Assembly (NCBI RefSeq): GCF_900155395.1
Contig: NZ_LT699722.1
Coordinates: 32,310 to 96,309 of the forward strand
Length of the DNA: 64,000 nucleotides
From: Merdibacter massiliensis
GTDB lineage: Bacteria; Bacillota_I; Bacilli_A; Erysipelotrichales; Erysipelotrichaceae
Reading direction: 5' to 3'
Made by a program: the position numbers and the translations under genes. The notes beneath the pieces are model-generated. The model was given only the letters and a program-made list of their open reading frames with translations, did not search any database and was not told the DNA's origin. Below are positions 27,647 through 37,866 of the stretch, in pieces (the stretch's first letter is position 1; every line of letters begins with the position of its first letter).

Positions 27647-27669
27647 GAAAAAAAGGTGATTGCCCACCT
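27647..27669 (-). terminator. Terminator of the ABC exporter operon
   Basis: AGGTG (27654-27658) and CACCT (27665-27669) form a short stem followed by seven to eight T on the minus strand, directly after the exporter membrane-subunit stop. Confidence 0.75.
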
Positions 27670-27670
27670 C

Positions 27671-29233
27671 TTAGTGCCGCAAGCGAAAGGTCTTAGAAGC
27701 ATGCTTGCCGATCAAATAATAAGCAATCACCGCATAAAGAAAAGAGAATACGATCATTAAGATACCGAATAAGAATGCATCTACACGAAGATAGATAAAT
27801 GCAAAGCACAGTATATAAGTGATCCCCATAACCATGCCATAGGTAGCACTTTTCGTTTCTGTTGCTGCATTATACGGCTGTAACAAATAATAACAAGTTA
27901 AATAATGAATAGAGAATAATACACTGGATGCAAGCACGCTGATGATGACAACCAGAGAAGTCCATGCAAGGGTTGGATCACATACAAGCAATATTCCGGC
28001 ATATCCTGCCCCTAATATCAAGGCCGGCAATAAATTGATACGAATGACGGCAAACAAACGAAGCCGAAACAAAGACAGGATCGTTTCTTTTCTTCGATAA
28101 AACGAATACGTCAACATACTGTGATCACAATTGCGAAACATTGCCTGCACAACAGATTTTCCTGAATGGAACGAATAAACCAAAAAAATCAAATATGGCA
28201 AATACACCAATAATACATCTCTTCCTTCAGCTTTTGCTTGAGGAAAATACAATAACGCTAGAAACAATACCAGCCATACAAGCAAAGTAATCAATGAGAT
28301 CCGCTTTGCATAACGCCACAACAGCCGTTGATGCCGTTTAATAAAAAGCTCATTGAAATAAGCATACCCATGCTTGTTGCTTGTAATCAAATGATCATCG
28401 CTGATCTTGTTTTGATAATTTTCATTTGTGACCGTATTCAAACTTACATGTACTGCCGTATTCTTTTGTTGAAAAAGTTGTTGAGCCAAAGAACGATAAT
28501 GAGCAAACTTCCATAAATAAGGAAATACGAATAAGCCAAATACGAAACTGCATGATGCCGCTGTCATGATACAGAAAGCGGGAAGAAACAGTTTAGGTAT
28601 AATAGCACCATAAGCCAGAAAGAAACAGATCGCAATCGTGCCCCACACCCATTTGACAGGGGAATTCTCATTGCGTACAATGCCTTTCTGTTCATAGTGA
28701 TAGAGCGATACAGCTACACTGATCGTTTTTGCGCCGGCAACGCCAAAAGGCAATAAACCAAGCCAAACAGGTGCCTGCCATCGTATAATCAAGAACAACA
28801 AAAACGCCTGTGTTCCCACAAATACACGAGCTATTGAATATAGGTGTTGTGTGACAGAATAAGATCGGGCATTCATTCGCATCAAAATAATTGCATAATA
28901 AGTATCTTTTCTGGGATCAAAAACTCGACAATTACAAACTGCTCCGGCAATGGTCAAAAACAAATAGATATGCGCAAATGCATCATAGGAAAAAGCAAAA
29001 TATTGCATTGGAAGAAACACACAGATAAACAAGTACAAGCCATTATTCAAAAACATGGAGAGAAATTCCCAGATGATCGAACATATCAGAGCAAATCTCT
29101 TTAATCCTTTGGAAGCATATAAAGAGATTGGCAATAACCGTTTGATCAAAGGGAGTTGTTTCAATGAATATAGGATCGTATTAACACGATAAGCAATGCG
29201 TAAACGCATAGAGATCCAAAATGTATCAATCAT
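27671..29233 (-). CDS. ABC transporter membrane subunit, multi-TM, substrate unknown
   Basis: 520 residues from ATG 29233, after GGGAGGAG; a longer reading to 29284 would run into the ATPase gene. About ten or more hydrophobic segments are spread over the whole length, with a basic cytoplasmic loop near residues 260-320. I recognise no substrate signature. Size and pairing with a single-domain ATPase resemble ABC-2-type exporters of unknown cargo. It overlaps the ATPase gene by 8 bp. Expression may be phase-variable because of the G tract in the operon promoter. Confidence 0.75.
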   Translation of the reverse strand: MIDTFWISMRLRIAYRVNTILYSLKQLPLIKRLLPISLYASKGLKRFALICSIIWEFLSMFLNNGLYLFICVFLPMQYFAFSYDAFAHIYLFLTIAGAVCNCRVFDPRKDTYYAIILMRMNARSYSVTQHLYSIARVFVGTQAFLLFLIIRWQAPVWLGLLPFGVAGAKTISVAVSLYHYEQKGIVRNENSPVKWVWGTIAICFFLAYGAIIPKLFLPAFCIMTAASCSFVFGLFVFPYLWKFAHYRSLAQQLFQQKNTAVHVSLNTVTNENYQNKISDDHLITSNKHGYAYFNELFIKRHQRLLWRYAKRISLITLLVWLVLFLALLYFPQAKAEGRDVLLVYLPYLIFLVYSFHSGKSVVQAMFRNCDHSMLTYSFYRRKETILSLFRLRLFAVIRINLLPALILGAGYAGILLVCDPTLAWTSLVVIISVLASSVLFSIHYLTCYYLLQPYNAATETKSATYGMVMGITYILCFAFIYLRVDAFLFGILMIVFSFLYAVIAYYLIGKHASKTFRLRH

Positions 29234-29930
29234 GTGACTCCTCCCGTAATGCAGATAAAATAGAGTGACGGAAAGTTTCTTCATCCTCTATCTTCTCTAT
29301 TTGTGTCAATGTTCCTTGATTTAATACTACGATTTCATCACACAGATCTAATGCGAGTTCCATGATATGCGTAGACAAGATCAAGATACAGTCTTTTTTC
29401 AATTCCCGCAAGATGTCTTTCATTTCTTCTGCAACAACTACATCCAGCGATGTCAATGGTTCATCCAGCAGCAGCACTTTAGGATGAGCAATGATATTGA
29501 TCAACATCTGCATCTTGTTTTTCATTCCATGCGAATAATCTTTTAACAATCGATCTCGATCTTCCGTCTCGATATTGATAAAATCAAAATACGAATCGAT
29601 TGATTTTAGATCCGATATCTGATCTGCATGAATTTCAATAAAAAACTTTAAAAATTCCCTCGCTGTTAGAAACTCCGGTACTTGCGGGGTGGAGAGCACA
29701 TAGCCAATTTGTTCCATAGTTAACGGCATTACTTGTCCTTTCTCCTCTAAATAAAAAGAGCCTCCATCAATTATCAGATCCTGATTCAAACAGTTGAACA
29801 AAGTTGTCTTGCCTGCTCCGTTGCGTCCAAGCAATCCATAGATCTTTCCTTGTGAAAAAGTAAAATGGATATCTTTCAGCACTTTCTTTTCTTCAAAATT
29901 CTTTTGTAAATGTTCAATTCTTAATTGCAT
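29226..29930 (-). CDS. ABC transporter ATP-binding subunit
   Basis: 234 residues. Walker A GLLGRNGAGKTTLFN near residue 34; the signature region reads LLKDYSHGMKNKMQML, an ABC-2-type variant with YSHGMKNK instead of LSGGQ. Walker B is [13 protein letters not shown], with the switch His in ILILSTHIM. The HGMK variant is common in drug, bacteriocin and lipid ABC-2 exporters. It powers the membrane subunit encoded next. Start ATG 29930 follows GGCGGAGG. Confidence 0.9.
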   Translation of the reverse strand: MQLRIEHLQKNFEEKKVLKDIHFTFSQGKIYGLLGRNGAGKTTLFNCLNQDLIIDGGSFYLEEKGQVMPLTMEQIGYVLSTPQVPEFLTAREFLKFFIEIHADQISDLKSIDSYFDFINIETEDRDRLLKDYSHGMKNKMQMLINIIAHPKVLLLDEPLTSLDVVVAEEMKDILRELKKDCILILSTHIMELALDLCDEIVVLNQGTLTQIEKIEDEETFRHSILSALREESHD

Positions 29931-29977
29931 AACGACCTCCGCCCAATTGTCCTCATCATACCATGAAAGATGCTTCT

Positions 29978-30010
29978 ATCATACCCCCCCCCCCCACGAT
30001 TTTTTGTCAA
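29978..30010 (-). promoter_or_regulatory. ABC exporter promoter with a 12-bp G tract in the spacer
   Basis: On the minus strand TTGACA (30010-30005) and TATGAT (29983-29978) are separated by 21 bp, of which 12 are a run of G (29995-29984). Seventeen is the usual spacing, so loss of about four G would give a near-consensus promoter. A second TATGAT lies closer to the gene. Slipped-strand change of the tract would be expected to alter expression. Confidence 0.6.
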
Positions 30011-30039
30011 TAAAAAAGAAGTGTGGATTCTACACTTCT
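30011..30039 (-). terminator. Terminator of dusB
   Basis: Arms AGAAGTGT (30017-30024) and ACACTTCT (30032-30039), then six T on the minus strand. It overlaps the end of dusB and abuts the -35 of the exporter promoter. Confidence 0.85.
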
Positions 30040-31058
30040 CTTTCATGCGCCTGTATTTGCTTTTCATATTCTGTCAATATTTCATCGAATCGCGCATATG
30101 TAGAAACACGGGCCAAACGCTCTTTAACCGGATGGCTTCCCGGCAATCCTTTTATATACCACGCGGCATGTCCGCGCATCTCTTTCATTGCGACATTTTC
30201 ACCTTTTAAATCAATGAGGCGATGTGCATGTTCTCTTGCGATAGCAAAGCGCTCTTGATAGCTCACTTCTGGCAGCTGTTCTCCAGTCTTCAAGTAATGC
30301 ACGCATTGGCGAATCAGCCAGGGATCTCCTAATACGCCCCGTCCAATCGCAACAGCATCCACACCGGTCTCATCAAACATTCGCTGCATATCCTGCACGC
30401 TGCGCACATCTCCATTTCCGATCACCGGAACGGAAACAGCCTGTTTGACCTGCTGAATGATCTTCCAATCAGCCTTTCCCTCATACATCTGTGCACGAGT
30501 GCGGCCATGGATACAGATCGCACTGGCCCCTGCTTCTTCCATATATTGCGCAAACATCACTGCATTGATATGTTCACTGTCAAATCCTGAACGAAACTTT
30601 ACGGTCACTGGTTTTTTTACTGCTTGAACGATTTCCTTGACCAAAGAACGCGCATATTCCGGTTCTCGCATCAATGCACTTCCTGCATGCGCTTTGATCA
30701 CTTTATTAACAGGACACCCCATATTGATATCGATGATGTCGCATTGTGTTTGCGTATCCAACAGCTTTGCAGCATATACCATGCTTTCGATATCATGTCC
30801 AAATATCTGCAGACTCATAGGATGTTCCTCTTCCAGCACTTGGGTCATATTCAACGTTTTTCCATTATCATAATATAAAGCTTTGTCACTGACCATCTCT
30901 GCACAGACCAGCCCAGCACCAAACTGTTTACAGATACTGCGAAATGCAATATTAGAAACGCCCGCCATTGGCGCAATCACTAAACGATTAGGAATAGATA
31001 CATCCTTGATCTGCCAGCTACTGCTTGCTGAAAGTGTCGATGAATTTTTCGAGTTCAC
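30030..31058 (-). CDS. dusB: tRNA-dihydrouridine synthase
   Basis: 342 residues from GTG 31058, six bases after GAGGAGG and inside the end of hslO (41-bp overlap). An ATG at 31091 lacks this ribosome site. FMN-barrel motifs are LVIAPMAGVSNIAF near residue 27, DINMGCPVNK with catalytic C115, FRSGFD, and GNGDVRS. The family reduces uridines in the tRNA D-loop. Its place after hslO matches the Firmicute gene order. Confidence 0.9.
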   Translation of the reverse strand: MNSKNSSTLSASSSWQIKDVSIPNRLVIAPMAGVSNIAFRSICKQFGAGLVCAEMVSDKALYYDNGKTLNMTQVLEEEHPMSLQIFGHDIESMVYAAKLLDTQTQCDIIDINMGCPVNKVIKAHAGSALMREPEYARSLVKEIVQAVKKPVTVKFRSGFDSEHINAVMFAQYMEEAGASAICIHGRTRAQMYEGKADWKIIQQVKQAVSVPVIGNGDVRSVQDMQRMFDETGVDAVAIGRGVLGDPWLIRQCVHYLKTGEQLPEVSYQERFAIAREHAHRLIDLKGENVAMKEMRGHAAWYIKGLPGSHPVKERLARVSTYARFDEILTEYEKQIQAHEREV

Positions 31059-31908
31059 GCAGTTCCTCCTCACTGAAATGGTAATGTTCATTACAAAAAT
31101 TGCAAGTAATATCGCAACCGTGATCTTCTTCGATCATCGCTTTTCGCTCTTCTTTTGACAATGTAGTCAACACTCTTTTCATCGTTGCTTTTGAACAATG
31201 ACATTTAAAGCAGATATCTTGTGACGACAGGATCTTTACATCCGGAAATGCCTCTTTCAGTATCGTTTCCAGTGAGTCTTTTTCTTTGATCAATGTGGAC
31301 ATCGGCGCTAACTGTGACAGTACCTTTTCACAGAAGGCAATATCTTCTTCCGTAGCATCCGGCATCATTTGCACGATCATTCCTCCAGCAGAAATGATAT
31401 GGTTATCTGTATCCACCAATACTCCTACGCTGACAGCACTTGGCGTCTGTTCGCTTACTGTAAAATAATAAGCGAAATCATCACCTATCTCCCCGCTTTG
31501 CAAGGCAACGGCTCCTGACCAGTTTTCTTTCATGCCCATATCCTTGATGACTTCCAATGTTCCTTCTTTGCCCACGGCAATGCCTACTGCCAATTTGCCA
31601 GTATCATTGTATTGATAATGTACATGCGGGTTTGATACAAAACCACGAACATGACCATCACTATAAGCATCTACTAAAACGGTACCGATCGGACCGCCGC
31701 CGTTGATGCGGATAGTCAATTGTTCTTTTTCACTTTTTAACATACTGCCCATCATGGACCCAACGCTCAAAGTTCTGCCTAATGCGGCAGAAGCTGTCGG
31801 CCATAAATCAAAGCGCTGTCTTGCTTCTTCTACAAGATGTGTAGAAGAACAAATATAAATGCGTACATGTTCCTCGCATGCGACTGCTTTTAACAAATAA
31901 TCCTTCAT
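31018..31908 (-). CDS. hslO: Redox-regulated chaperone Hsp33
   Basis: 296 residues from ATG 31908, after GGAGGG; an earlier start at 31944 has no ribosome site. The N-terminal domain has NGGGPIGTVLVDAYSDG and GFVSNPH. The C-terminal zinc switch is CFKCHCS followed about 27 residues later by CDITCNFC (CxC...CxxC), which releases zinc on oxidation and activates the chaperone. It protects unfolding proteins under oxidative heat stress. Confidence 0.93.
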   Translation of the reverse strand: MKDYLLKAVACEEHVRIYICSSTHLVEEARQRFDLWPTASAALGRTLSVGSMMGSMLKSEKEQLTIRINGGGPIGTVLVDAYSDGHVRGFVSNPHVHYQYNDTGKLAVGIAVGKEGTLEVIKDMGMKENWSGAVALQSGEIGDDFAYYFTVSEQTPSAVSVGVLVDTDNHIISAGGMIVQMMPDATEEDIAFCEKVLSQLAPMSTLIKEKDSLETILKEAFPDVKILSSQDICFKCHCSKATMKRVLTTLSKEERKAMIEEDHGCDITCNFCNEHYHFSEEELRELEKFIDTFSKQ

Positions 31909-31986
31909 AAAACACCCTCCTTTGGAGCTTTTCAAGTATAGCATAACTCCGTATGCCGTGCATATTTATTTTACCACGAAAATAGA

Positions 31987-32008
31987 AAGCAGGACGTCTG
32001 TCCTGCTT
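31987..32008 (-). terminator. Weak terminator after ftsH
   Basis: AAGCAGGAC and its inverse GTCCTGCTT (31987-31995, 32000-32008) form a tight stem. The T tract on the minus strand is poor, so partial read-through into hslO is likely. Confidence 0.55.
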
Positions 32009-32015
32009 CTCCTGC

Positions 32016-34001
32016 TTATTGTTTTTTTGATAACTCTTTTACTGCTTCATCCAATTCATCTTGCGAAACTTCCGGCTGTGTCGGCACATCCTCTGTACCC
32101 TCAGCATCGGTTGACGTTTCTTCTTCTGAACTGGTTTGTATATCAGCAGCATCTTGCGTTTCTTCTGTTTGTTCTTCCTGCTGTTGCGGAGATGTCAATG
32201 TTCCATATTCCACCAAATTATTGATCTGTTCTTTTGTCAAAGTTTCTTCCTCAAACAATGAATTTGCGATCAAATCTAATAAATCGCGGTTTTCGGAAAG
32301 GATTCGCTTACAGTCAGCATAACATTCATCTACGATCTTGCGGACTTCCTTATCAATTTCTGCCGCAACACCTGCAGAATAATTATTTCCGTTATTGTAA
32401 TCCCTTCCCAAGAACACATTGCCTTGCGGGTCTGCATATTGAATAGGTCCTAAAGACGACATACCAAATACACGAACCATGTTTTTCGCAATCTTTGTAA
32501 TCTTCTCGATATCATTGACTGCACCTGCGCTGATTTCGCCAAAGACCAATTCTTCCGCTACGCGTCCGCCCAGCAGGCCTGTAATTTGCGCCATGTACTC
32601 GCGTTTGCGATGAAAATACTTTTCTTCCCGCGGTGTCATCAAGTTATAGCCGCCAGCATCCCCGCGTGGAATGATCGTTACTTTTTGTACCATATCTGCA
32701 TCTTCCAGCTTGATACCGATCACCGCATGCCCAGCTTCATGATAAGATACCAGATGTTTATCATCTTCATTGTATTTTTTCGATTTTTTGGCCGGTCCCA
32801 TCATAACGCGGTCGATTGCTTCATCCAGATCATCCATCGTAATCATCTTACGGTGATCGCGGACTGCCAGGATGGCACCTTCATTCAATACATTTTCCAG
32901 ATCAGCACCCGAGAATCCCGGTGTTCTTTGTGCCAAATTTTCTAATGAAATATCTTTTGACAGTTTCTTATTGCGCGCATGTACACGCAAAATAGCTTCT
33001 CGTCCTTTTTTATCCGGCAGGTTGACTGTGATCTGACGGTCAAATCGTCCACTACGCAACAATGCCGGGTCCAATACGTCCGGACGGTTCGTTGCCGCAA
33101 TGATCACGATTCCTTTGTTCTCGCCCATGCCATCCATTTCAACCAATAATTGGTTCAATGTCTGCTCACGTTCATCATTGCCGCCGCCCATACCGGCACC
33201 GCGCTGACGGCCAACGGCATCGATTTCATCAATAAACACGATGCAAGGAGCTGCCTGCTGTGCTTTTTTAAACATATCGCGCACACGGCTGGCACCAGTA
33301 CCGACAAACATTTCTACGAAATCAGATCCACTGATGGAGAAGAAAGGAACATCTGCTTCTCCGGCAACTGCTTTCGCCAATAAAGTCTTACCTGTACCAG
33401 GAGGGCCCACCATCAATAATCCCTTTGGAATACGTGCCCCCATATCCGTAAACTGTTTTGGATTTTTTAAATAATCGATGATTTCTCTTACTTCTTCTTT
33501 TTCCTCATCACATCCGGCTACATCCTTAAAGCGCACTTTTACATTTGATTGAATCTTCGCCCTTGATTTTGCAAAATCAAATGCCTTATTATTTCCGCCT
33601 GCATTCATCTTAGAGAAGAAAAAGAGAAAAACACCAACCATGATCAAGACTGGAAGCAGGCTTCCAATAATGTTCATAAATTGATTTTCACGATTAGGGT
33701 CTGTAACTGCAATTTTTCCTTCACCTAGTATTTTTGTCAGCCATTGAATATTTTCGTCTGTATTCGGTACGCTGACCGTAAAGCTTTGTGTAACTCCATC
33801 TTTATCCTTATACGTACCTTGTACATCAATGACCGTAGATCCTACAGAAAGCGAGGATTGCTGGAAATTCATCGTTTCTGCTTCACTTACAAATGTTGAG
33901 TAATCATAATTTTTTGTCCGGCTATCATTGCTGAAAATGATCAGCGAAGCCAGAATGATAATCACCAAGGCATAAGGCAGGTAATTCATCCATTTTTTCA
34001 T
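32016..34001 (-). CDS. ftsH: Membrane ATP-dependent zinc metalloprotease FtsH
   Basis: 661 residues. Two N-terminal membrane helices (7-25 and about 108-130) flank an external domain. AAA module: Walker A GPPGTGKT (199-206), Walker B IVFIDEID (254-261), and the SRH region with [12 protein letters not shown]. The protease site is HEAGH (421-425). The C-terminal tail is acidic and Gln/Thr-rich. It degrades membrane and regulatory proteins. It sits between hpt and hslO as in Bacillus. Confidence 0.96.
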   Translation of the reverse strand: MKKWMNYLPYALVIIILASLIIFSNDSRTKNYDYSTFVSEAETMNFQQSSLSVGSTVIDVQGTYKDKDGVTQSFTVSVPNTDENIQWLTKILGEGKIAVTDPNRENQFMNIIGSLLPVLIMVGVFLFFFSKMNAGGNNKAFDFAKSRAKIQSNVKVRFKDVAGCDEEKEEVREIIDYLKNPKQFTDMGARIPKGLLMVGPPGTGKTLLAKAVAGEADVPFFSISGSDFVEMFVGTGASRVRDMFKKAQQAAPCIVFIDEIDAVGRQRGAGMGGGNDEREQTLNQLLVEMDGMGENKGIVIIAATNRPDVLDPALLRSGRFDRQITVNLPDKKGREAILRVHARNKKLSKDISLENLAQRTPGFSGADLENVLNEGAILAVRDHRKMITMDDLDEAIDRVMMGPAKKSKKYNEDDKHLVSYHEAGHAVIGIKLEDADMVQKVTIIPRGDAGGYNLMTPREEKYFHRKREYMAQITGLLGGRVAEELVFGEISAGAVNDIEKITKIAKNMVRVFGMSSLGPIQYADPQGNVFLGRDYNNGNNYSAGVAAEIDKEVRKIVDECYADCKRILSENRDLLDLIANSLFEEETLTKEQINNLVEYGTLTSPQQQEEQTEETQDAADIQTSSEEETSTDAEGTEDVPTQPEVSQDELDEAVKELSKKQ

Positions 34002-34034
34002 TATTTCAACCTCCTCTGCGGCGAATAGTCAAAT

Positions 34035-34580
34035 TTACTTTTTCTCGTAAACTGACGGTTTTAATACACCGATATATGGCAGATTACGATACATTTGGTT
34101 ATAATCCAAACCATAACCAACCACAAATTCATTTGGAATCTCAAAGCCGACATAATCTGCCTGGATCTCAATCACACGACGATCCGGCTTATCGAGTAGC
34201 GATACGATTTTCACTTCTGCTGCTCCTTTATTAAACAGCAGCTGTTTTACTTCTTTTAAGGTCCGTCCTGTATCTACGATATCTTCAACCAACAAGATAG
34301 ACTCTCCTTTTATGGATGTATCTAAATCCTTATTGATCTTTACATCTCCAACAGATTCTGCGCCATCATAACTGGATACATCCATAAAATCGATTGTGAT
34401 ATCTAAATCGATATGTTTCATGATTTCCGCTAAAAAAGGGACACTTCCTTTCAATAAACCAACTACGATCGGAGTTACTCCTTTTCTTTGGTAATCTTCA
34501 CTAATTTGTTTTCCTAATTCCTTACTGCGTTTTACAATTTCTTCTTCACTTACTAAAATACGATCTATTGCGTCTATCAC
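34035..34580 (-). CDS. hpt: Hypoxanthine-guanine phosphoribosyltransferase
   Basis: 181 residues. The PRPP-binding motif is [13 protein letters not shown] near residue 97. [17 protein letters not shown] and [28 protein letters not shown] complete the type I PRT fold. It salvages hypoxanthine and guanine. It lies between tilS and ftsH, the usual position. Confidence 0.95.
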   Translation of the reverse strand: MIDAIDRILVSEEEIVKRSKELGKQISEDYQRKGVTPIVVGLLKGSVPFLAEIMKHIDLDITIDFMDVSSYDGAESVGDVKINKDLDTSIKGESILLVEDIVDTGRTLKEVKQLLFNKGAAEVKIVSLLDKPDRRVIEIQADYVGFEIPNEFVVGYGLDYNQMYRNLPYIGVLKPSVYEKK

Positions 34581-34609
34581 TTCAAAATCCTCCCAATGTA
34601 GAACAATCT

Positions 34610-35833
34610 TTATTTTATCATAAATATGGTAGGATTGTTAGAGAAATGTGTAACATCACACCCAATTTTCGGCACAAATATCACATCCCCCTTGGCATTG
34701 ACCATGACCGGCCAGCATAGACGTTCATCCATCGGAATATGACGATCTACAAACCAGCGATGAATCTTCTTTGTCCCAAAACGCAAACGAATGGCATCGC
34801 CGGCTTGAACAGGGCGAATCGTAATCGGAAAATCTTCTTTTGTCAAAGTAATGCCTTCAATTTTTTCCCCATGGGCACTCAGCATAAAATGAGGGGTTTC
34901 CATATAACATATCTCATCATATGTGTACAAATAATCACACATCTCTAGTTTATCCACAGATAGCCGCTCATATTCCTTTTTTAATGCCCAATGTACATCT
35001 AAAGACTGTGTCCACTGTGCTTTTCCATCCTTCATGCGTCTTAGCAGATCTTTTTGTGCTGCTTGCGAAAGAGAAAGATTGCATTCCTTACGGATCCAAT
35101 GCTGCAGAAAATAAGCACGATGCGGCTGTGATAACAACATTTGACAAGTTCCATCCCAAGCTGCCAAGAAGGTATCGGCTTGTTCTTGTAATACGCAAAG
35201 ATTTTCGTTTGCTTTTTTTATTTCCTCTAACAGTGCTTCCCGCTGTATTTGATTCATTTTTTCCAATTGGTGATGCCGTACTCGATTACGCTCATAATCG
35301 TCACTAAAATTGGATTCATCATCCTCATAAGGAACGCCCTCTTGATGACAATAGGTACGTAATTGCTGCCTGGAATAAGATAACAACGGCCGTACCACAC
35401 GAACACCGTAAATGATGCTTTCTTTTTTCAGGCCATAATACGCGGGTAGTGAGCCGCGCTGTTTTTGCATCAAGTAAGTCTCCAGCACATCATCTTGCTG
35501 ATGCGCCACTAGTACGCCTTCACATTGATATTGCACACACAATTGCTGATAAAATGCATATCTTTCTTTTCTGGCATTTGCTTGAAAATTGCCTTTTTCT
35601 TCATTTTTAGCATACAGTACATGAATCGGAATGGACCATTGTTTACAATAACGTTCGCACAATCGCTGATCACGATCTGCCGTATCACGATGATGATAAT
35701 TAACATGTGCACAACATAATGCAATATGATTTCGTCTGCAGATATCTAATAATGCCATGGAATCGCCGCCACCACTGACACCAATCACCCAACGGCCTTT
35801 TTCAAGCATTTTTTGATCTTCCAATTTTTCCAT
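34610..35833 (-). CDS. tilS: tRNA(Ile)-lysidine synthase
   Basis: 407 residues from ATG 35833. The PP-loop is [31 protein letters not shown] and [15 protein letters not shown] follow, with a C-terminal substrate-recognition domain. It converts C34 of the AUA-reading tRNA to lysidine and is essential. No Shine-Dalgarno precedes this ATG. A consensus TATAAT ends 6 bp upstream, so the mRNA may be leaderless. A TTG at 35872 is also without ribosome site. Confidence 0.9.
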   Translation of the reverse strand: MEKLEDQKMLEKGRWVIGVSGGGDSMALLDICRRNHIALCCAHVNYHHRDTADRDQRLCERYCKQWSIPIHVLYAKNEEKGNFQANARKERYAFYQQLCVQYQCEGVLVAHQQDDVLETYLMQKQRGSLPAYYGLKKESIIYGVRVVRPLLSYSRQQLRTYCHQEGVPYEDDESNFSDDYERNRVRHHQLEKMNQIQREALLEEIKKANENLCVLQEQADTFLAAWDGTCQMLLSQPHRAYFLQHWIRKECNLSLSQAAQKDLLRRMKDGKAQWTQSLDVHWALKKEYERLSVDKLEMCDYLYTYDEICYMETPHFMLSAHGEKIEGITLTKEDFPITIRPVQAGDAIRLRFGTKKIHRWFVDRHIPMDERLCWPVMVNAKGDVIFVPKIGCDVTHFSNNPTIFMIK

Positions 35834-35839
35834 GAACGT

Positions 35840-35845
35840 ATTATA
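35840..35845 (-). promoter_or_regulatory. -10 element immediately before tilS
   Basis: TATAAT on the minus strand (35845-35840), six bases from the tilS ATG, with TTGCGT 17 bp upstream. Transcription would start at or next to the start codon. Confidence 0.6.
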
Positions 35846-35910
35846 GTACACAGTTTTTAAATACGCAATCAATTAACCTGAAAACAATGATTTACTTCTA
35901 TATCGAAAGA

Positions 35911-35930
35911 AAAAGACAGAATACTCTGCC
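35911..35930 (-). terminator. Terminator of the spoIIE-like gene
   Basis: A short stem GGCAGA-GTAT-TCTGTC on the minus strand (arms 35915-35920 and 35925-35930, one G-U), then TTTTTCTTTC. It overlaps the spacer before tilS. Confidence 0.65.
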
Positions 35931-35935
35931 TTTAT

Positions 35936-37786
35936 TTAATTAAGAAACGGTTCTAAACGTAATAAAAGTGCTGTTGAATCATCATCTCGGACTCGTCTAT
36001 TTAATATTTGCATCAGTTGTTTCAGCTCGTCATGTACATCGCCTTTTTTTCTTGTCTGCATCCAATACTGTACCTCTTGTAAATGTATACCGTCGCTGAT
36101 CATCAATATCTCATCCTCTGGTTCTAATTGCAGCTCTATGCAGTCCGGTTCTATTTCCTCTATGATCCCTACAGGAAGAGAATGACCATCTAATTGTAAT
36201 AAATGTCCTTTGCGGATCAAAAAAGTAGGACATGCCGCAGACTTTACTAAATATGCTTTTTTTGTATGAGCATTCATGCAAATGATATCCAATGTGGCAA
36301 AAACATCGCTATGAATAAGAGAGTTGATCGTTTTTACCGCTTGTACTGCTTCCATATCACTGGCAATCATGCGCTGCAGGATGCCGCTGATCAAAACCGA
36401 GCTCCTCGCAGCCTCTTCTCCGCACCCCATTCCATCTGACAATGCACAAATCGTCAACATCTCATGACGAAAAATCGAACAAGTGTCTCCATTTTCCTTC
36501 TCATTCACGCTGATGGAGTCATAATATGCCTCCACTCGCCATTTAGGAGAACTGTCAAAAAGAAAGGAAGTTGAACGGTAAAACAAATGTGAATCTTGCA
36601 AATATGCAATATGGAAATCACTCATATATAACGTATTCAACAAGGGCAATAAGGTTCCTTCTATCTCTTGCTTCGATACTTGATCGATCTCGCCTTTGAT
36701 CCGAATATGCACATCTTGTTGTTCCACTTGCAATGAATGAACATTAAATTGATAACCTTCCAATATTTCTTGTAACATATGGGTATCCATACGAGCAGAT
36801 TTTGTATTAAACAATAAAGCCATCTGTTCTACCCCGTCTGCCATTTGAAATAATAAGCCGCTTTCCTGCTGATGCAGATGCTCATAAAATTTTCCCAACG
36901 AATAAAAAATACCTGAAAAGTTTTGCAAGCGCCGTTTGATCCTTCGAATTTCCTCATCTTGTTCCTGTATCGGCAACAACGTTGCCGTTTGCACATTTCT
37001 TTGCCAGATAAGAAACTGTAATAAAAGAAAGACAATCATAATGGTGCACTGTAAAACATCTGGGTGCAGCATCCAGTTGGAACACACATATAACAATACA
37101 GCCAGGCTGTTCGGTTTTGCCAGACGCAGAAATAAAACGGTGAAGCAAACAAGGATGGGGAGATGAGAAACATACATGCTCATCAACAGGATCAATATGC
37201 CGCCATTCAATGGCCGACATAAAAACAGAATCAGAGAAGAAAAGATGATCGTAATGACATCCGCATCCTGCGGCAAATAATACAGCAGCAACAAGCAGAG
37301 AGAAACTAGCATCGCCCCTTTCCATAAGTCATTTTGCTGCAGATCATTGTGCATCCATGCATCACTATGCAGCTGCTCTATATACAATGCACTTAAAAGT
37401 CCCATGGCTAATACGATCTTTTCAATATCCTGTAACTGAATGACATAGGTGAGCTGAATCGCTAAATTAATCACGGTCACCCAGCGCGGCATGGAAGCAT
37501 GGGCAATGCTCACACAAGAAACAAGCACAAAATAAATAAGGATTCCCAATATGGTCAGATATGCAGTAGAAACAGACAGAGCCAATAAAAAAAGCGATAA
37601 TGAGAAGAAAAAAAATAACAGTGCTTTTCGATTATGCAGATATCCATACGTTAATATGGGAAACAATGCAATATATTGAAAGCGCAGCGGAAAAACAGCT
37701 ACGATTATCCCTGCGCCCAGATATAAAAGGATCTCTAAATTTGTATGTAAGCGAATCCCCTCATTATTTCTAACAATCTTTTCCAC
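35936..37786 (-). CDS. spoIIE: SpoIIE-family PP2C phosphatase with multi-TM N-terminus
   Basis: 616 residues. The N-terminal half (about 15-265) holds eight to ten membrane helices. A linker region follows, and the C-terminal PP2C domain shows ICALSDGMGCGEEAARSS (metal-binding Asp) and ILMISDGIHL. In Bacillus SpoIIE activates sigma-F in the forespore by dephosphorylating SpoIIAA. The protein here is about 200 residues shorter, mostly in the central region. Position next to tilS matches Bacillus. The GTG start at 37786 follows GAGGTGAT. It suggests sporulation capacity, present or past. Confidence 0.88.
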   Translation of the reverse strand: MEKIVRNNEGIRLHTNLEILLYLGAGIIVAVFPLRFQYIALFPILTYGYLHNRKALLFFFFSLSLFLLALSVSTAYLTILGILIYFVLVSCVSIAHASMPRWVTVINLAIQLTYVIQLQDIEKIVLAMGLLSALYIEQLHSDAWMHNDLQQNDLWKGAMLVSLCLLLLYYLPQDADVITIIFSSLILFLCRPLNGGILILLMSMYVSHLPILVCFTVLFLRLAKPNSLAVLLYVCSNWMLHPDVLQCTIMIVFLLLQFLIWQRNVQTATLLPIQEQDEEIRRIKRRLQNFSGIFYSLGKFYEHLHQQESGLLFQMADGVEQMALLFNTKSARMDTHMLQEILEGYQFNVHSLQVEQQDVHIRIKGEIDQVSKQEIEGTLLPLLNTLYMSDFHIAYLQDSHLFYRSTSFLFDSSPKWRVEAYYDSISVNEKENGDTCSIFRHEMLTICALSDGMGCGEEAARSSVLISGILQRMIASDMEAVQAVKTINSLIHSDVFATLDIICMNAHTKKAYLVKSAACPTFLIRKGHLLQLDGHSLPVGIIEEIEPDCIELQLEPEDEILMISDGIHLQEVQYWMQTRKKGDVHDELKQLMQILNRRVRDDDSTALLLRLEPFLN

Positions 37787-37866
37787 AGCATCACCTCACG
37801 GATTTATTGTATTGAGCATGTGCGTGAAAAATTGTCATTTTCTGCGGTTACTTTCAAAAAGATGCA

